From: CAYWMY01 sp046352935
GTDB lineage: Bacteria > Pseudomonadota > Gammaproteobacteria > Steroidobacterales > Steroidobacteraceae
Reading direction: 5' to 3'
DNA length: 64,000 bases
Assembly: GCA_046352935.1 (NCBI GenBank)
Contig: JAXMGR010000016.1
Coordinates: 1 to 64,000 of the forward strand
Shown in pieces: positions 1 to 9,193 of this stretch; position 1 is the first letter of the stretch; the number at the start of each line of letters is the position of its first letter. The translations under genes were made by a program, and so were the position numbers. Below the pieces are notes generated by a model. The model was not told where the DNA came from. It made no database searches and saw only the letters and a program-made list of their open reading frames with translations.

Positions 1-642
1 CTGGAACGGTGCGTCGGCTGCCAGACGTGCACGGCGACGTGCAAGCACACGAACAGCACTCCGCCGGGCGTGCAGTGGCGCAAGGTCGTGGATCTGGAGT
101 GGATCGATGGCGGGAAGCCGCGGCAGCAGTTCATGCCGGTCGGGTGCCAGCACTGTTCGGATCCGCCCTGCATGCACGTGTGCCCGAGCAAGGCGACGCG
201 CCAGCGGGCCGACGGGATCGTCACGATCGACTATGACGTGTGCATCGGTTGCGCCTATTGCGCGGTCGCCTGTCCGTACCAGGCGCGTTACAAGGTCGAC
301 CGCCCGGAATATTCATATGGCGATGAGCCGACGCCCAACGAGCTCGAACGCATCGATCCGAAGAGGATGGGCGTGGCTCAGAAGTGCACGTTCTGTTCGG
401 ACCGCATCGACGCCGGTTTGGCGCGGGGACTCGAGCCAGGCGTCGACGCGGACGCGAGCCCGGCCTGCGTGAATTCCTGCATCGTGGAAGCGCTGCATTT
501 TGGCGACATCGAGGACGAACAGAGCAACGTGTCGGGGCTGCTGGAGAAGAGATCCTGGTTCCAGATGCACGCCGAACTGGGCACCGAGCCGGGCTTTTAC
601 TATCTGTGCAGCAGGAGTCTGCAGCAGGAGCCGCCGCGATGA
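1..642 (+). CDS. CISM iron-sulfur subunit (DmsB/PsrB/PadC-like), 5' end cut by window
   Basis: This is the electron-transfer subunit of a membrane-bound molybdenum (or tungsten) oxidoreductase; its start lies left of the window. The 213 visible residues carry four ferredoxin-type cysteine groups: CVGCQTCTATC near the visible start, CQHCSDPPCMHVCP, CIGCAYCAVACP, and a last group split between CTFC and CVNSC. That pattern is typical of four 4Fe-4S clusters in the DmsB/PsrB/PhsB family. The stop overlaps the next gene's ATG (ATGA), so the two are translationally coupled. A catalytic subunit usually precedes this gene and may lie outside the window; a candidate homologue of that subunit sits at 57164. 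The family is clear; the substrate is not. Confidence 0.9.
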   Translation: MERCVGCQTCTATCKHTNSTPPGVQWRKVVDLEWIDGGKPRQQFMPVGCQHCSDPPCMHVCPSKATRQRADGIVTIDYDVCIGCAYCAVACPYQARYKVDRPEYSYGDEPTPNELERIDPKRMGVAQKCTFCSDRIDAGLARGLEPGVDADASPACVNSCIVEALHFGDIEDEQSNVSGLLEKRSWFQMHAELGTEPGFYYLCSRSLQQEPPR

Positions 643-1535
643 TGCGATTCGAGACCCGCCTGCAGCCGAACTGGGACATCCGGGCGGCCTGCAATTTCAT
701 GTTCGGAGGGGCCGGGGGCGGCTTGCTGCTCACCAGTGCGGTGATGACCTGGCCGGAGGCGCCCGGGCTGACGGTGGCGGCGCTGGCGCTGTCGCTCGTG
801 GGCCTGGGGCTGTTCTGTGTCTGGCTCGAGATCGGGCGGCCGTGGCGGTTCATCAACGTGTTCTTTCATCCGCACACGTCCTGGATGAGTCGCGAGGCAG
901 GCGTCGCGGTGGTGACGTTCTGTCTGGCCGCCATTGCGGTGGCGAGCGGCAGCGCCGTGATCGCGCTGCTGGGCGGCCTGTCCGGTCTGGCGTTCGTCTT
1001 CTGCCAGGGCAGGATCCTGCAGGCGTCGAAAGGCATTCCCGTGTGGCGTGAGCCGGCGATCGTGCACGTGATCGTGTCGACGGGGCTCTGCGAGGGCGCG
1101 GCGATCTTCTGCGGAGCGCAGGCACTGGCAGGGCGCGCGACGCTGTTGTCCGCGGCGCTGCTCGGGGCACTGGTGCTGGCGCGCGCCATGAGCTGGCGCA
1201 TCTACGAGCGCGGACTGCTCGTGCAGTGGTCGCCCGAGGGGCTCGCGGCGAATCTGGCGAGGAACCGTGCGATCGTGGTCGGTGCCGGAACGCTGTTGCC
1301 ACTGGTCCTGCTGGCGATCATTGCATTCCCGTCCGCGGGTGTTGCAGATCCGTCGTCCGGATGGCGCGCAATGGTACTGCCGGTCGCGAGCGTCGCGGCG
1401 CTCGCCGCCGGCTGGTACACGAAGTGGAACCTCGTCACACGCGCCAGTCACATGCAGGGCTATGCCCTGGCGACCCGCATCCAGCGGGGCCGGCCGAAAC
1501 TGACGCCACCGATCGTCCGTGGTGGATATCGTTGA
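639..1535 (+). CDS. CISM membrane anchor subunit (DmsC/NrfD-like quinone-reactive)
   Basis: A 298-residue, highly hydrophobic protein with roughly eight predicted membrane segments. The stretch LEIGRPWRFINV followed by SWMSREA is characteristic of the DmsC-type anchor. It would dock the iron-sulfur subunit at the inner membrane and exchange electrons with the quinone pool. The start ATG at 639 overlaps the preceding stop; a second ATG follows directly at 642. The pair B-C without a visible A subunit suggests the catalytic gene is upstream of the window or is supplied in trans from 57164. Family assignment is secure, direction of electron flow is not. Confidence 0.85.
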   Translation: MMRFETRLQPNWDIRAACNFMFGGAGGGLLLTSAVMTWPEAPGLTVAALALSLVGLGLFCVWLEIGRPWRFINVFFHPHTSWMSREAGVAVVTFCLAAIAVASGSAVIALLGGLSGLAFVFCQGRILQASKGIPVWREPAIVHVIVSTGLCEGAAIFCGAQALAGRATLLSAALLGALVLARAMSWRIYERGLLVQWSPEGLAANLARNRAIVVGAGTLLPLVLLAIIAFPSAGVADPSSGWRAMVLPVASVAALAAGWYTKWNLVTRASHMQGYALATRIQRGRPKLTPPIVRGGYR

Positions 1536-1610
1536 TGAACCCGGTGACGCAATACTGCCGGACGAGTCACGGGAACAGGGCCCGAGTCACGAGCCAGGTG
1601 AAGGACCGAC

Positions 1611-3353
1611 ATGTCAGCAGGAAATGAACAACGCACCGGTGCAGACCTGTTCCTGGAGATTCTCCGGAACTTCGGCGTCGAGTACATCTTCTCGTCTCCC
1701 GGAACCGAGTGGGCGCCGTTGTGGGAGTCGCTCGCGAAACAGAAGGCGCTGGGCATGACGGGTCCGCAGTACCTGTGCGCCCGCCACGAGGACATCGCCA
1801 TCGGCATGGCGAGCGGCTACAGCAAGGCGACCGGCAAGCTGTCCGTCTGCCTGATTCATTCGTCGGTCGGCAGCCTGCGCGCCGCCATGTGCGTGCGGGG
1901 TGCCTACCAGGCGCAGGTGCCGATGCTGGTCTGTGCCGGAGAGTCGTTGACGTTCGGTGAAGGCGCGCCCTGGGTCGGGTTCCACTGGGGCCGGTATCTC
2001 GAGGACTATGGTGGTCCCGCGCGGCTCATGGAGCCGGTGGTCAAGTCGTCGTTCTGCGTCCATGACGCGGCGCTGCTGGGGGGCTCGGTGCATCGCGCCT
2101 GCAATCTCGCGATGGCCTCGGCCCCGGGCCCCGTCTTCCTGTCCATTCCCTTCGAGGTTTCTGCGGCACCCGCGGTCGGAACAGCCCCCGCGGCGACCCG
2201 ACACCCGCTGAGCCCCGATGCCAATGCCGCCGGTCTCGCGGAGGTCGCGGCTCTGCTCGAGGGCAGTCGGAAGCCGCTGATCATCACCGAGCGGCTCGGC
2301 CGGAGGCCCGCGGCCGTCGCGGACCTCGTGAAGCTGGCCGAGGCGGTCGGCGCGGTCGTCATCGAGGCGCAACACCCGGAGTACGTCAACTTCCCTCGTG
2401 ACCACGACCTGCATGGCGGCTTCAATGCGAAGCCATTCCTGCAGGACGCGGATACCATCCTGCTGCTGGACATGGTGGGTCCGCCCTGGTACCCGGAGAC
2501 CGCGCTGCGTCCTCCGGGCGCGAGGATCGTGACCATCGGCGATGACCCTCTGCGCGGCCGCTTCCCCTACCACGGCGTGGACGGCGACCTCGTGCTGGTC
2601 GGGGATGCCCCCGGTGCCGTCGCCACGCTGGCCCGGACAGTGGGCGGCAACGCCACGGTGGCGCGGGCGCGCCGCGAGGAACTGCGTGCCTCGAATCGGG
2701 GAAGGCGTGCCGAGTGGCACGACATGGCGCAGCGACAGGCTCGCGCCGAGCCCATCGACAGCCGCTGGATGTGCGAAGTACTCAACGAACATCTGCCCGA
2801 CGACGCCATCCTGGTCGACGAGACCATCATCCAGAACTTCACGATGCTCAACGTGATGGACCGGCTGCGACCCGGCCAGTACGTGAATGCAATGGACGGC
2901 GGCCTCGGGACCGGCCTGGGCGCCGCGCTCGGCGTGAAGACTGCGGAGCAGGGGCGGCCGGTGGTCGTCATCCTCGGTGACGGGGCGTTCAACTACAACG
3001 CACCGCTCGCGGCGCTCGGCTTCTGCCAGGAATACGGCATGCCGATCACCATCATCATCGGCAACAACCGCCGCTACCTCGCCATGCAGATGCCGGTCAA
3101 GCTGATGTATCCGGGCGGGTGGGCCGCACGGACGAATCAGTACTACGGCGCGTATCTGCAGCCGGACATCGACTACGCGGACATGGCCCGACTGGTCGGG
3201 GGGTACGGGGAGCGGGTGACTGATCCGTCCGGGATCCGCGACGCCCTGGACCGCGCGCTCCAGGCCAACCGAGAGGGCAGGCCGGCGATCCTGAACGTCA
3301 TCATCGGTGATGAACTCGAATATCTCGGGCCGATGATGAAGGACGAACACTGA
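1611..3353 (+). CDS. thiamine-diphosphate enzyme, acetolactate synthase/benzoylformate decarboxylase family
   Basis: A 580-residue ThDP enzyme. The N-terminal PYR domain has the catalytic glutamate in CARHEDIAIG (Glu60). The C-terminal PP domain has the cofactor motif GDG at 456-458 ending in NN at 485-486. A GTG-AAGGA-type ribosome site precedes ATG 1611. It lies about 75 bp behind the CISM anchor gene and about 130 bp before an aldehyde dehydrogenase on the same strand. That order suggests a 2-oxoacid decarboxylase making an aldehyde for its neighbour, as in benzoylformate decarboxylase plus benzaldehyde dehydrogenase; this is inference. No FAD-type acetolactate synthase small subunit is present, so a biosynthetic role is unlikely. 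Confidence 0.85.
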   Translation: MSAGNEQRTGADLFLEILRNFGVEYIFSSPGTEWAPLWESLAKQKALGMTGPQYLCARHEDIAIGMASGYSKATGKLSVCLIHSSVGSLRAAMCVRGAYQAQVPMLVCAGESLTFGEGAPWVGFHWGRYLEDYGGPARLMEPVVKSSFCVHDAALLGGSVHRACNLAMASAPGPVFLSIPFEVSAAPAVGTAPAATRHPLSPDANAAGLAEVAALLEGSRKPLIITERLGRRPAAVADLVKLAEAVGAVVIEAQHPEYVNFPRDHDLHGGFNAKPFLQDADTILLLDMVGPPWYPETALRPPGARIVTIGDDPLRGRFPYHGVDGDLVLVGDAPGAVATLARTVGGNATVARARREELRASNRGRRAEWHDMAQRQARAEPIDSRWMCEVLNEHLPDDAILVDETIIQNFTMLNVMDRLRPGQYVNAMDGGLGTGLGAALGVKTAEQGRPVVVILGDGAFNYNAPLAALGFCQEYGMPITIIIGNNRRYLAMQMPVKLMYPGGWAARTNQYYGAYLQPDIDYADMARLVGGYGERVTDPSGIRDALDRALQANREGRPAILNVIIGDELEYLGPMMKDEH

Positions 3354-3487
3354 CCGACCGCGGTCCGACCCATTTGCGATTCGGGTTCCGGGCCCGGATC
3401 GCCCGTTCCGTTGCAACGATCGCACCGCCCCGGTCGCAACGAGCCATCGAATGTGTTCCGGACATTTCTCACGTGAAGGAAATTGAC

Positions 3488-4918
3488 ATGCCCTCGACGA
3501 ACCTGGCCAGGATGAATGCGGTTCTCCAGTCGCAGCGCGCGGCCTTCCTGAAGGAAGGCACGCCCGGTGCGGAGACGAGAAAGGGCAGGCTGCAGCGTGC
3601 CATCGGGATGCTGATCACCTACCAGGATCGCATCGCGGCGGCGGTGCGCGCCGATTTCGGTACCCGTTCCGCGATCACGACCAAGGCCGCAGAGATCCTG
3701 TCCAGTGTCGGTGCACTGGGGTATGCGCTCCAGTGTCTCGACCGATGGATGATCCCGGAGATCCGCGATCTCGTCCCCGAGACCGCGGGCCCGGGGGCAC
3801 GCGCCGAAATCCATCGTCAGCCCGTCGGTGTCGTCGGCGTCATCAGCCCGTGGAACGCGCCATTCCTCCTCAGCGTCAGCCCTCTGGCCGGCATCCTGGC
3901 GGCGGGCAACCGGGCGATGATCAAGCCCTCGGAACTGACGCCCGCAAGTTCGGAACTCCTCGCCCAGATGGTCGGTGAGTTCTTCGACGAGAGTGAACTG
4001 GCGGTGTTCAGTGGTGGCCAGGATGTCGCCGAAGCCTTTTCGGGGTTGCCATTCGATCACCTTATGTTCACGGGATCCGCGCGCGTCGCCCGCCAGGTCA
4101 TGAAGAGAGCGGCCGAGAATCTCGTTCCCGTGACACTCGAACTCGGCGGCAAGTCGCCGGTCATCGTCGGCTCCGGTTGCGACATCGATATGGCCGCCAC
4201 GCGGATCGTTCACGGCAAACTGCTCAACGCGGGGCAGATCTGCATTTCCCCCGACTACGTGCTCGTCCCGAAGGCCAGGAGAGAGGAATTCGTTGCTGCC
4301 TGCCGGAAGGCTGGGGATGCGCTGTATCCGACGATCGCGGACAACGAGGACTACACCTCCATCATCACCGACAGGCACTATCAGCGGGCGCTCGATCTCG
4401 TCGCCGACGCGAAGGCGCAGGGTGCACGGGTCGTCGTCGGCTCCGGCGGATCGGCGTCCGACCTGTCTGCGCGGCGCAAGATGCCGCTGCACCTCGTCAT
4501 GGACGTTTCGGAGGGCATGCGTCTCGTGCAGGAGGAGATCTTCGCGCCCGTTCTTCCGGTCATCACCTATGACGCGTTGAGGGAGGCGATCGATTACGTC
4601 AACCGCGGGGCCCGGCCTCTGGCGCTGTATTTCTTCGGGGACGACGAGAACGAGCGGAACCTCGTGATCCATCACACCTGGTCCGGCAACATCGCGATGA
4701 ACGATGTGGTGGCGCAGGGACTGCGGGAGGAAATCCCGTACGGCGGGATCGGCGCCAGTGGCATCGGTTGCTACAAGGGCATCGACGGCTTCCGGAACTT
4801 CAGCCACGCGAAGCCCGTCTTCTACCAGACCGCTGTCGACGACGCATTGAAGCCCTTGAGGCCGCCGTACTCCGACGGCGTGCGTGCCTTCGTCGACAGT
4901 CTTCTCAAGGGTCCGTAG
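3488..4918 (+). CDS. aldehyde dehydrogenase, coniferyl-aldehyde-dehydrogenase-like (copy 1)
   Basis: NAD(P)-dependent aldehyde dehydrogenase of 476 residues that would oxidise an (aromatic) aldehyde to the acid. The general base Glu218 lies in LELGGKSP and the nucleophile Cys252 in GQICISPDY. The N-terminal section, with a helical stretch ending in DFGTRSAITTKAAEI, resembles the coniferyl aldehyde dehydrogenase subgroup. ATG 3488 has GAAGGAA upstream, which decides against an earlier in-frame start. A close paralogue with the same residue numbering (Cys252) is at 39243. It probably acts on the product of the ThDP enzyme just upstream. Chemistry is secure, substrate is inferred. Confidence 0.9.
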   Translation: MPSTNLARMNAVLQSQRAAFLKEGTPGAETRKGRLQRAIGMLITYQDRIAAAVRADFGTRSAITTKAAEILSSVGALGYALQCLDRWMIPEIRDLVPETAGPGARAEIHRQPVGVVGVISPWNAPFLLSVSPLAGILAAGNRAMIKPSELTPASSELLAQMVGEFFDESELAVFSGGQDVAEAFSGLPFDHLMFTGSARVARQVMKRAAENLVPVTLELGGKSPVIVGSGCDIDMAATRIVHGKLLNAGQICISPDYVLVPKARREEFVAACRKAGDALYPTIADNEDYTSIITDRHYQRALDLVADAKAQGARVVVGSGGSASDLSARRKMPLHLVMDVSEGMRLVQEEIFAPVLPVITYDALREAIDYVNRGARPLALYFFGDDENERNLVIHHTWSGNIAMNDVVAQGLREEIPYGGIGASGIGCYKGIDGFRNFSHAKPVFYQTAVDDALKPLRPPYSDGVRAFVDSLLKGP

Positions 4919-4930
4919 CCCGTCGCGGGC
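4918..4930. terminator. short GC hairpin between convergent genes
   Basis: GCCCG-TCG-CGGGC, a 5-bp perfect stem, starts on the last base of the aldehyde dehydrogenase stop codon and lies between that gene and the convergent AraC gene. There is no T-run, so it is only a weak terminator candidate. Confidence 0.3.
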
Positions 4931-4984
4931 CGGATGCCCGTCGCCCCGGGATCGCGGGCCCGGTCGTGTGCGCAGGGTGCACGG

Positions 4985-6016
4985 TCAGGAAGGCGTGCGC
5001 GTCTTCCGGGGTGACTTCCGCAACGTTTCCGACGGGTACTCCCCGAAGAGACGCCGGTAGTACATCGAGAAGCGAGCGAGATGCCAGAAGCCCCAGCCCG
5101 TCGCGATCTGTGTGACGTCCGTCTCCGTGGGGTCGGCGAGCTTCAGGTCGCGATGGGCTCCGTTGAGCCTGAGGAGCCGCAGATAGACGGACGGACTGAC
5201 GCCGAGCAGGTTCTCGAAGCAGTATTGCAGCGTCCTGCGCGAGACGTTCAGATGACTGCACAGGTCCGCGATCGTGATCGGCTCGTCCATGTGTTCGACG
5301 ATGTAGTCCCTTGCATATTTCACGATCAGTGTCTCGCGGGCGTGGCCCGGCCTGTCCGCCGGAGCATCCGCGCTCGGCGCGATCCCGTGATCGAGTATCG
5401 ACGATACGACGCTCTCCCCCAGCGTCCTGCGCGCCTGGACGCGCAGCAGGACACCCGGTGAGGCGCTGATCGTGCGGAGGACACGCGAGAGGGAATCCCG
5501 GAGGGACCGGGCCGCCGCGGGAGTGCCGGCGATCGATCCTCGAGCGAATCTCGACGCCAACAGGACCCGCTCACGATCGGAGAGGTAGTCGTCGAGGACT
5601 CCGGCACCGACCGTGACGCTCGTGCGTTCGAAACCCGACGGCGTACGGATGTCGATTTCGTCATCGGAACTCAGCGTACACACGCGATCCCCGCAGAGGG
5701 GCGCGCCGAAGTACCGACCCGGATCTCCGTGCGGACTGAATACCGCGAAGGTTCGGGAGGAACTCCAGCTTCGTCCACTCTCGAGAAACGCCTGATTGCA
5801 GTTCTCCTGCACGACCTGGATCGAACCGAGCCAGAACTCGCAGACGCGGCCGCTGAACCTGCCGGAGCTCAGCTGCTCGCACGACACGTCCCAGCGCGCC
5901 GACTTCCTGCCGAGATCGTAGGCATCATCGACGATCCAGTTCTCGATGGAGTAGCCGGGCCCGACGCCGACCATGCGAGCCTCGGTGTCCGGACTTTCTC
6001 GGGTCGGATGCCTCAT
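4985..6016 (-). CDS. AraC-family transcriptional regulator
   Basis: A 343-residue regulator with an N-terminal sensory domain and a C-terminal double helix-turn-helix. The latter begins around ITIADLCSHLNVSRRTLQYCFE and ends with GWGFWHLARFSMYYRRLFGEYPS-type residues; the FWHLARF variant is common in EutR-like AraC proteins. I chose ATG 6016; ATG 5974 has a GAGG about nine bases upstream and is an alternative. It diverges from the tandem FAD oxidoreductase genes, so it probably controls them through the intervening AT-rich element at 6159-6178. The effector is unknown. Confidence 0.88.
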   Translation of the reverse strand: MRHPTRESPDTEARMVGVGPGYSIENWIVDDAYDLGRKSARWDVSCEQLSSGRFSGRVCEFWLGSIQVVQENCNQAFLESGRSWSSSRTFAVFSPHGDPGRYFGAPLCGDRVCTLSSDDEIDIRTPSGFERTSVTVGAGVLDDYLSDRERVLLASRFARGSIAGTPAAARSLRDSLSRVLRTISASPGVLLRVQARRTLGESVVSSILDHGIAPSADAPADRPGHARETLIVKYARDYIVEHMDEPITIADLCSHLNVSRRTLQYCFENLLGVSPSVYLRLLRLNGAHRDLKLADPTETDVTQIATGWGFWHLARFSMYYRRLFGEYPSETLRKSPRKTRTPS

Positions 6017-6158
6017 CACGCGTATCGTTCGGTTGGCGTCGTGTGTGTGCTGGACGGGACTGGCAGCAATGAATCGGCCGACGCTGCATGCAGTGCGCGA
6101 CGAGCGGCGGCATGCGGGTGTGAGCATCATCCTCCGTGGACCGCGATCAGGCAACCGC

Positions 6159-6178
6159 AATTATTATTGACAATTTTG
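6159..6178. promoter_or_regulatory. AT-rich operator-like element (element 1)
   Basis: AATTATTATTGACAATTTTG lies in the 296-bp region between the AraC gene and the FAD oxidoreductase gene. Its last 16 bases match 15 of 16 with 23390-23405. It holds the small palindrome ATTGACAAT (ATTG-A-CAAT) and the recurring octamer ATTATTRA. It stands out against GC-rich flanks. The rest of the 6017-6312 region shows no gene that I can support. Confidence 0.5.
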
Positions 6179-6312
6179 AGGACAGACGATCATCATCCCC
6201 GCGGACCGGCGCAGCGTGAGCGACCAGGGAATCGTGCCGTCACGATGAATCGCCTCCGGGCGTACAGCCGGCCGGGCCGGTGGCCGGGGTTCCATCGATC
6301 TCGGGGGCTGTC

Positions 6313-7737
6313 ATGGCGAAGTGGACTCGGCGTCAGGTTCTGCTCGCAGGTGCGGTGGGTGGCACCGCGGTGGCTGTCGGTGGCGCGGTGCTGCTGTCCG
6401 GCCAGGGAGGCAACATCGTCATGCCGGGACGTGGCCGGGCGCGCGCCGTGCAGACGCTCGCGAAGCCACCCGCACGGGCCGACGTGGTCATCATCGGTGG
6501 CGGCCTGGTGGGTGTCACCACGGCACTCAATCTCGCCCGTCAGGGTGTCGACGTCGTGCTCTGCGAGAAGGGCGTGATCGCCGGCGAGGCGTCCGGCCGA
6601 GCCCAGGGGCAGGTGGCTTCCGCAGGGCTGGCGCCCTTCAAACTCGATCTCATCAACCTCTCGAAGGAACTGTGGGCGGGAATGAACCCCGCCATCCAGG
6701 GCGAGACCGGGTATCGCCGCTTCGGCCTGGTGTGCGTGTACGAGGACGAAGCGGAGGAGCAGGGCTGGCAGGACTGGATGCGGGAGGCGGGGAGCGGGGC
6801 ACCCGCCGCGCGGCTGCTGTCCGCGGCAGAGGCCAATCGGCTGGTGCCGGCCAGCACCCGCTGGAAGGGAGCGTTCTGCGATCCGACGGATGGTGTCGCG
6901 GAACCGACGCTCGCCGCACCGGCGATCGCGGAGGCGGCCCGGCGGCTCGGGGCGAAGCTGGTCGCTCCCTGTGCGGCGCGTGGACTCGAGACCTCCGGCG
7001 GGCGGGTCTCGCACGTCATCACCGAGCATGGCGCCGTACGCACCAGCACCGTCGTGCTCGCGGGTGGCGCATGGTCGACACTCTTCGCGGAGAACAACGG
7101 CCTGCGGCTGCCGTCGCTCAGCATCTTTTCGACACAGTTGCACGTCGATCGCGTGGCTGGCCCGAAAGTGACGGCGGGACTGCCGGGTCTGGAAGTGCGA
7201 CTGCAGATGGACGGCAGCTACACGATCGGTGCGACGAAGGGCTTCATCGCCATCACGCCGGCGGTATTCAGGAACCTGTGGGCCTTCCGCAAGGTGATCG
7301 CCCATCCGCCGTGGGACGTGCATCCGAATCTCAGCGGCTATTTCGTCCGTGAGTTGTTCGAGGACCGGCACTGGCGGCTCGACGAGGAAACTCCGTTCGA
7401 GCGCAATCGGATCCTCGTGCCCGAGAACAATCCGGACTTGCGGGATCACCTGATTCGCAAGACGACGGAGCAGTTCCCGGCGTTCGGGAAAATGAACATC
7501 CTGGAGACGTGGAGCGGCGCGCTCAACGTGCTGCCGGACAACGTGCCGGTGATCAGTCCCGTTGCGTCGATCCCCGGGCTGATCCTCGGGACGGGATTCA
7601 GCTATGGATTCACCATGGGGCCGGCGGCGGGGCTGCTGCTGTCCGAACTCGTCATGGGCAGGAAGCCGAGCATCGATCTGCGAGCGTACCGTTACGAACG
7701 ATTCATCGATGGATCCGACCTGGATCTGACCCATTGA
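6313..7737 (+). CDS. Tat-exported FAD-dependent oxidoreductase (DAO family), tandem copy 1
   Basis: A 474-residue flavoprotein of the D-amino-acid-oxidase/glycine-oxidase fold. The N-terminus KWTRRQVLLAGAVGG is a twin-arginine signal with a hydrophobic core, so the enzyme is probably exported folded to the periplasm. The FAD-binding Rossmann motif is VVIIGGGLVGVTTALNLAR at about residues 57-75; a C-terminal LGTGFSYGFTMGPAAG segment closes the FAD site. ATG 6313 gives the intact Tat signal; an upstream GTG at 6280 would only add an unrelated extension. The next gene, 13 bases on, is a paralogue. Substrate unknown; amine or amino-acid oxidation is the family norm. Confidence 0.85.
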   Translation: MAKWTRRQVLLAGAVGGTAVAVGGAVLLSGQGGNIVMPGRGRARAVQTLAKPPARADVVIIGGGLVGVTTALNLARQGVDVVLCEKGVIAGEASGRAQGQVASAGLAPFKLDLINLSKELWAGMNPAIQGETGYRRFGLVCVYEDEAEEQGWQDWMREAGSGAPAARLLSAAEANRLVPASTRWKGAFCDPTDGVAEPTLAAPAIAEAARRLGAKLVAPCAARGLETSGGRVSHVITEHGAVRTSTVVLAGGAWSTLFAENNGLRLPSLSIFSTQLHVDRVAGPKVTAGLPGLEVRLQMDGSYTIGATKGFIAITPAVFRNLWAFRKVIAHPPWDVHPNLSGYFVRELFEDRHWRLDEETPFERNRILVPENNPDLRDHLIRKTTEQFPAFGKMNILETWSGALNVLPDNVPVISPVASIPGLILGTGFSYGFTMGPAAGLLLSELVMGRKPSIDLRAYRYERFIDGSDLDLTH

Positions 7738-7750
7738 TCGCGGGAACAGG

Positions 7751-9151
7751 ATGGCGTGTGTGAAGACGACGCGGCGCGGAGTCATCATCGGTGGCGCTGC
7801 CGCGCTGGTCGGCGCGGGCGTTTTCGGCTCCGGAGTACTCGGGCCCGGCGGGAATCCCCAGCCCGGGCGTTCGCGGGCCCGCAGGGTAGAGGGCGACAGC
7901 GTGCTGCCGGCGAGTGCGGATGTCGTGGTGGTCGGTGGCGGCGACATCGGTGCCGCGTCGGCCTACTACCTCGCCAGGAAAGGGCTGTCGGTCGTCCTTT
8001 GTGAGAAGGGCGAGATCGGCGCTGAAGCGTCGTGCCGGTCCGTCGGCTGGGTCTACAGCCTCGGCATGCCACCCGGCAGCGTCGAGGTGACGGCGGCCGC
8101 CCGTCCGCTCTGGCATGGAATCAACGCGGAGCTCGGCATCGACACCGGCTTCCGGCCCAACGGCCTGATCATGGAAATTCCCGACGAAGAGTCGCGGGCC
8201 TACTGGGTCAAATGGCTGCGCCGGAATGCGCATCTTGCGCCGGCGGCACGGATTCTCGATGCCCGTGAAATCCCCTCGCACGTCACGACGAACCATCGCT
8301 GGCATGCAGCGATCCATGACCCCACGGATGGCTGCGCAGAGCCCGGGCTGGTGGCGCCCGCGTTCGCGGAGGCTGCCCGGCGCCACGGCGCGCGGGTGAT
8401 GGTCCATTGCGCCGTCCGCGGCTTCGAGACCGCCGGAGGACGGATCACGTCCGTCGTCACGGAGAAAGGGCCGATCAGAACATCCCGCGTCGTTCTCGCG
8501 GGCGGAGCCTGGTCATCGCTGTTGCTCGGCAACGCCGGGCTCCAGCTTCCCACGGCCACGGTGTTCTCGTGGTGCTCCAGCTTCTACGGTGTCGACGGGC
8601 CGGACGGCGCCGGCTACTTCTCGAACGTGACCTGGCGTCGCCAGATCGACGGGGGCTACACGACCTCCATGCAGGTTGCCACCGCACCCGTGACCCCGGG
8701 GCTGCTCGCGAACGCATTGAAGTTCCGCGCCGCCGCACACGAGAGCGCGTGGGTCGTGCGGCCACGTGTCGGCCGGTATTTTTTCGAGGAGATCCGGGCA
8801 GGTCGTCACTGGGAACTGGACGAGGAGTCACCCTTCGAGCGGCGCCGGATTCTGGAGCCCGAGCCCAATCCGGAACTGGTGCGAAGGATGCTGGACAGCA
8901 TGAGAAGTGGAGTCCCCGCATTTCGTGAGCTGAAGCCCGGGCCCGCCTGGGGTGGGGCGATCACGATCACGCCCGACGAACTTCCGGTCGTCGGCGTCGT
9001 GCCGACGGTGTCGGGTCTGGTCGTGGCGACAGCGTTCGACAACGGACTCGCGAAGGCGCCGGCTGTCGGGATCGCCATCGCCGAACTCATCAATGGCGAG
9101 ACGCCGCGCGTCCCACTGAACGCAATGCGTTACGACCGGTTCGGGAGCTGA
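7751..9151 (+). CDS. Tat-exported FAD-dependent oxidoreductase (DAO family), tandem copy 2
   Basis: A 466-residue paralogue of the preceding gene. KTTRRGVIIGGAAALVGAG is a twin-arginine signal, followed by the FAD motif VVVVGGGDIGAASAYYLAR. The central block VLCEKGEIGAEASCRS matches VLCEKGVIAGEASGRA of copy 1, and both share the late motif DEE(T/S)PFER near residue 360. The two proteins have clearly diverged, so they may act on different substrates or form a heteromer. Co-transcription with copy 1 is likely from the 13-base gap. Confident in the fold, not in the substrate. Confidence 0.85.
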   Translation: MACVKTTRRGVIIGGAAALVGAGVFGSGVLGPGGNPQPGRSRARRVEGDSVLPASADVVVVGGGDIGAASAYYLARKGLSVVLCEKGEIGAEASCRSVGWVYSLGMPPGSVEVTAAARPLWHGINAELGIDTGFRPNGLIMEIPDEESRAYWVKWLRRNAHLAPAARILDAREIPSHVTTNHRWHAAIHDPTDGCAEPGLVAPAFAEAARRHGARVMVHCAVRGFETAGGRITSVVTEKGPIRTSRVVLAGGAWSSLLLGNAGLQLPTATVFSWCSSFYGVDGPDGAGYFSNVTWRRQIDGGYTTSMQVATAPVTPGLLANALKFRAAAHESAWVVRPRVGRYFFEEIRAGRHWELDEESPFERRRILEPEPNPELVRRMLDSMRSGVPAFRELKPGPAWGGAITITPDELPVVGVVPTVSGLVVATAFDNGLAKAPAVGIAIAELINGETPRVPLNAMRYDRFGS

Positions 9152-9193
9152 CCGCCGGGCCGTCGCGTCCGGGTCTCGGCCGGCGCTTCCCCG

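Noticed and set aside
1614..3425. A 603-codon open frame opposite the ThDP enzyme gene.
   Set aside because: Composition is Arg/His-rich and featureless; the plus-strand gene has intact cofactor motifs.
6167..6172. TTGACA as a sigma-70 -35 box for the FAD oxidoreductase operon.
   Set aside because: No acceptable -10 box lies 16-18 bases downstream, and the same sequence at 23395 points away from its gene.
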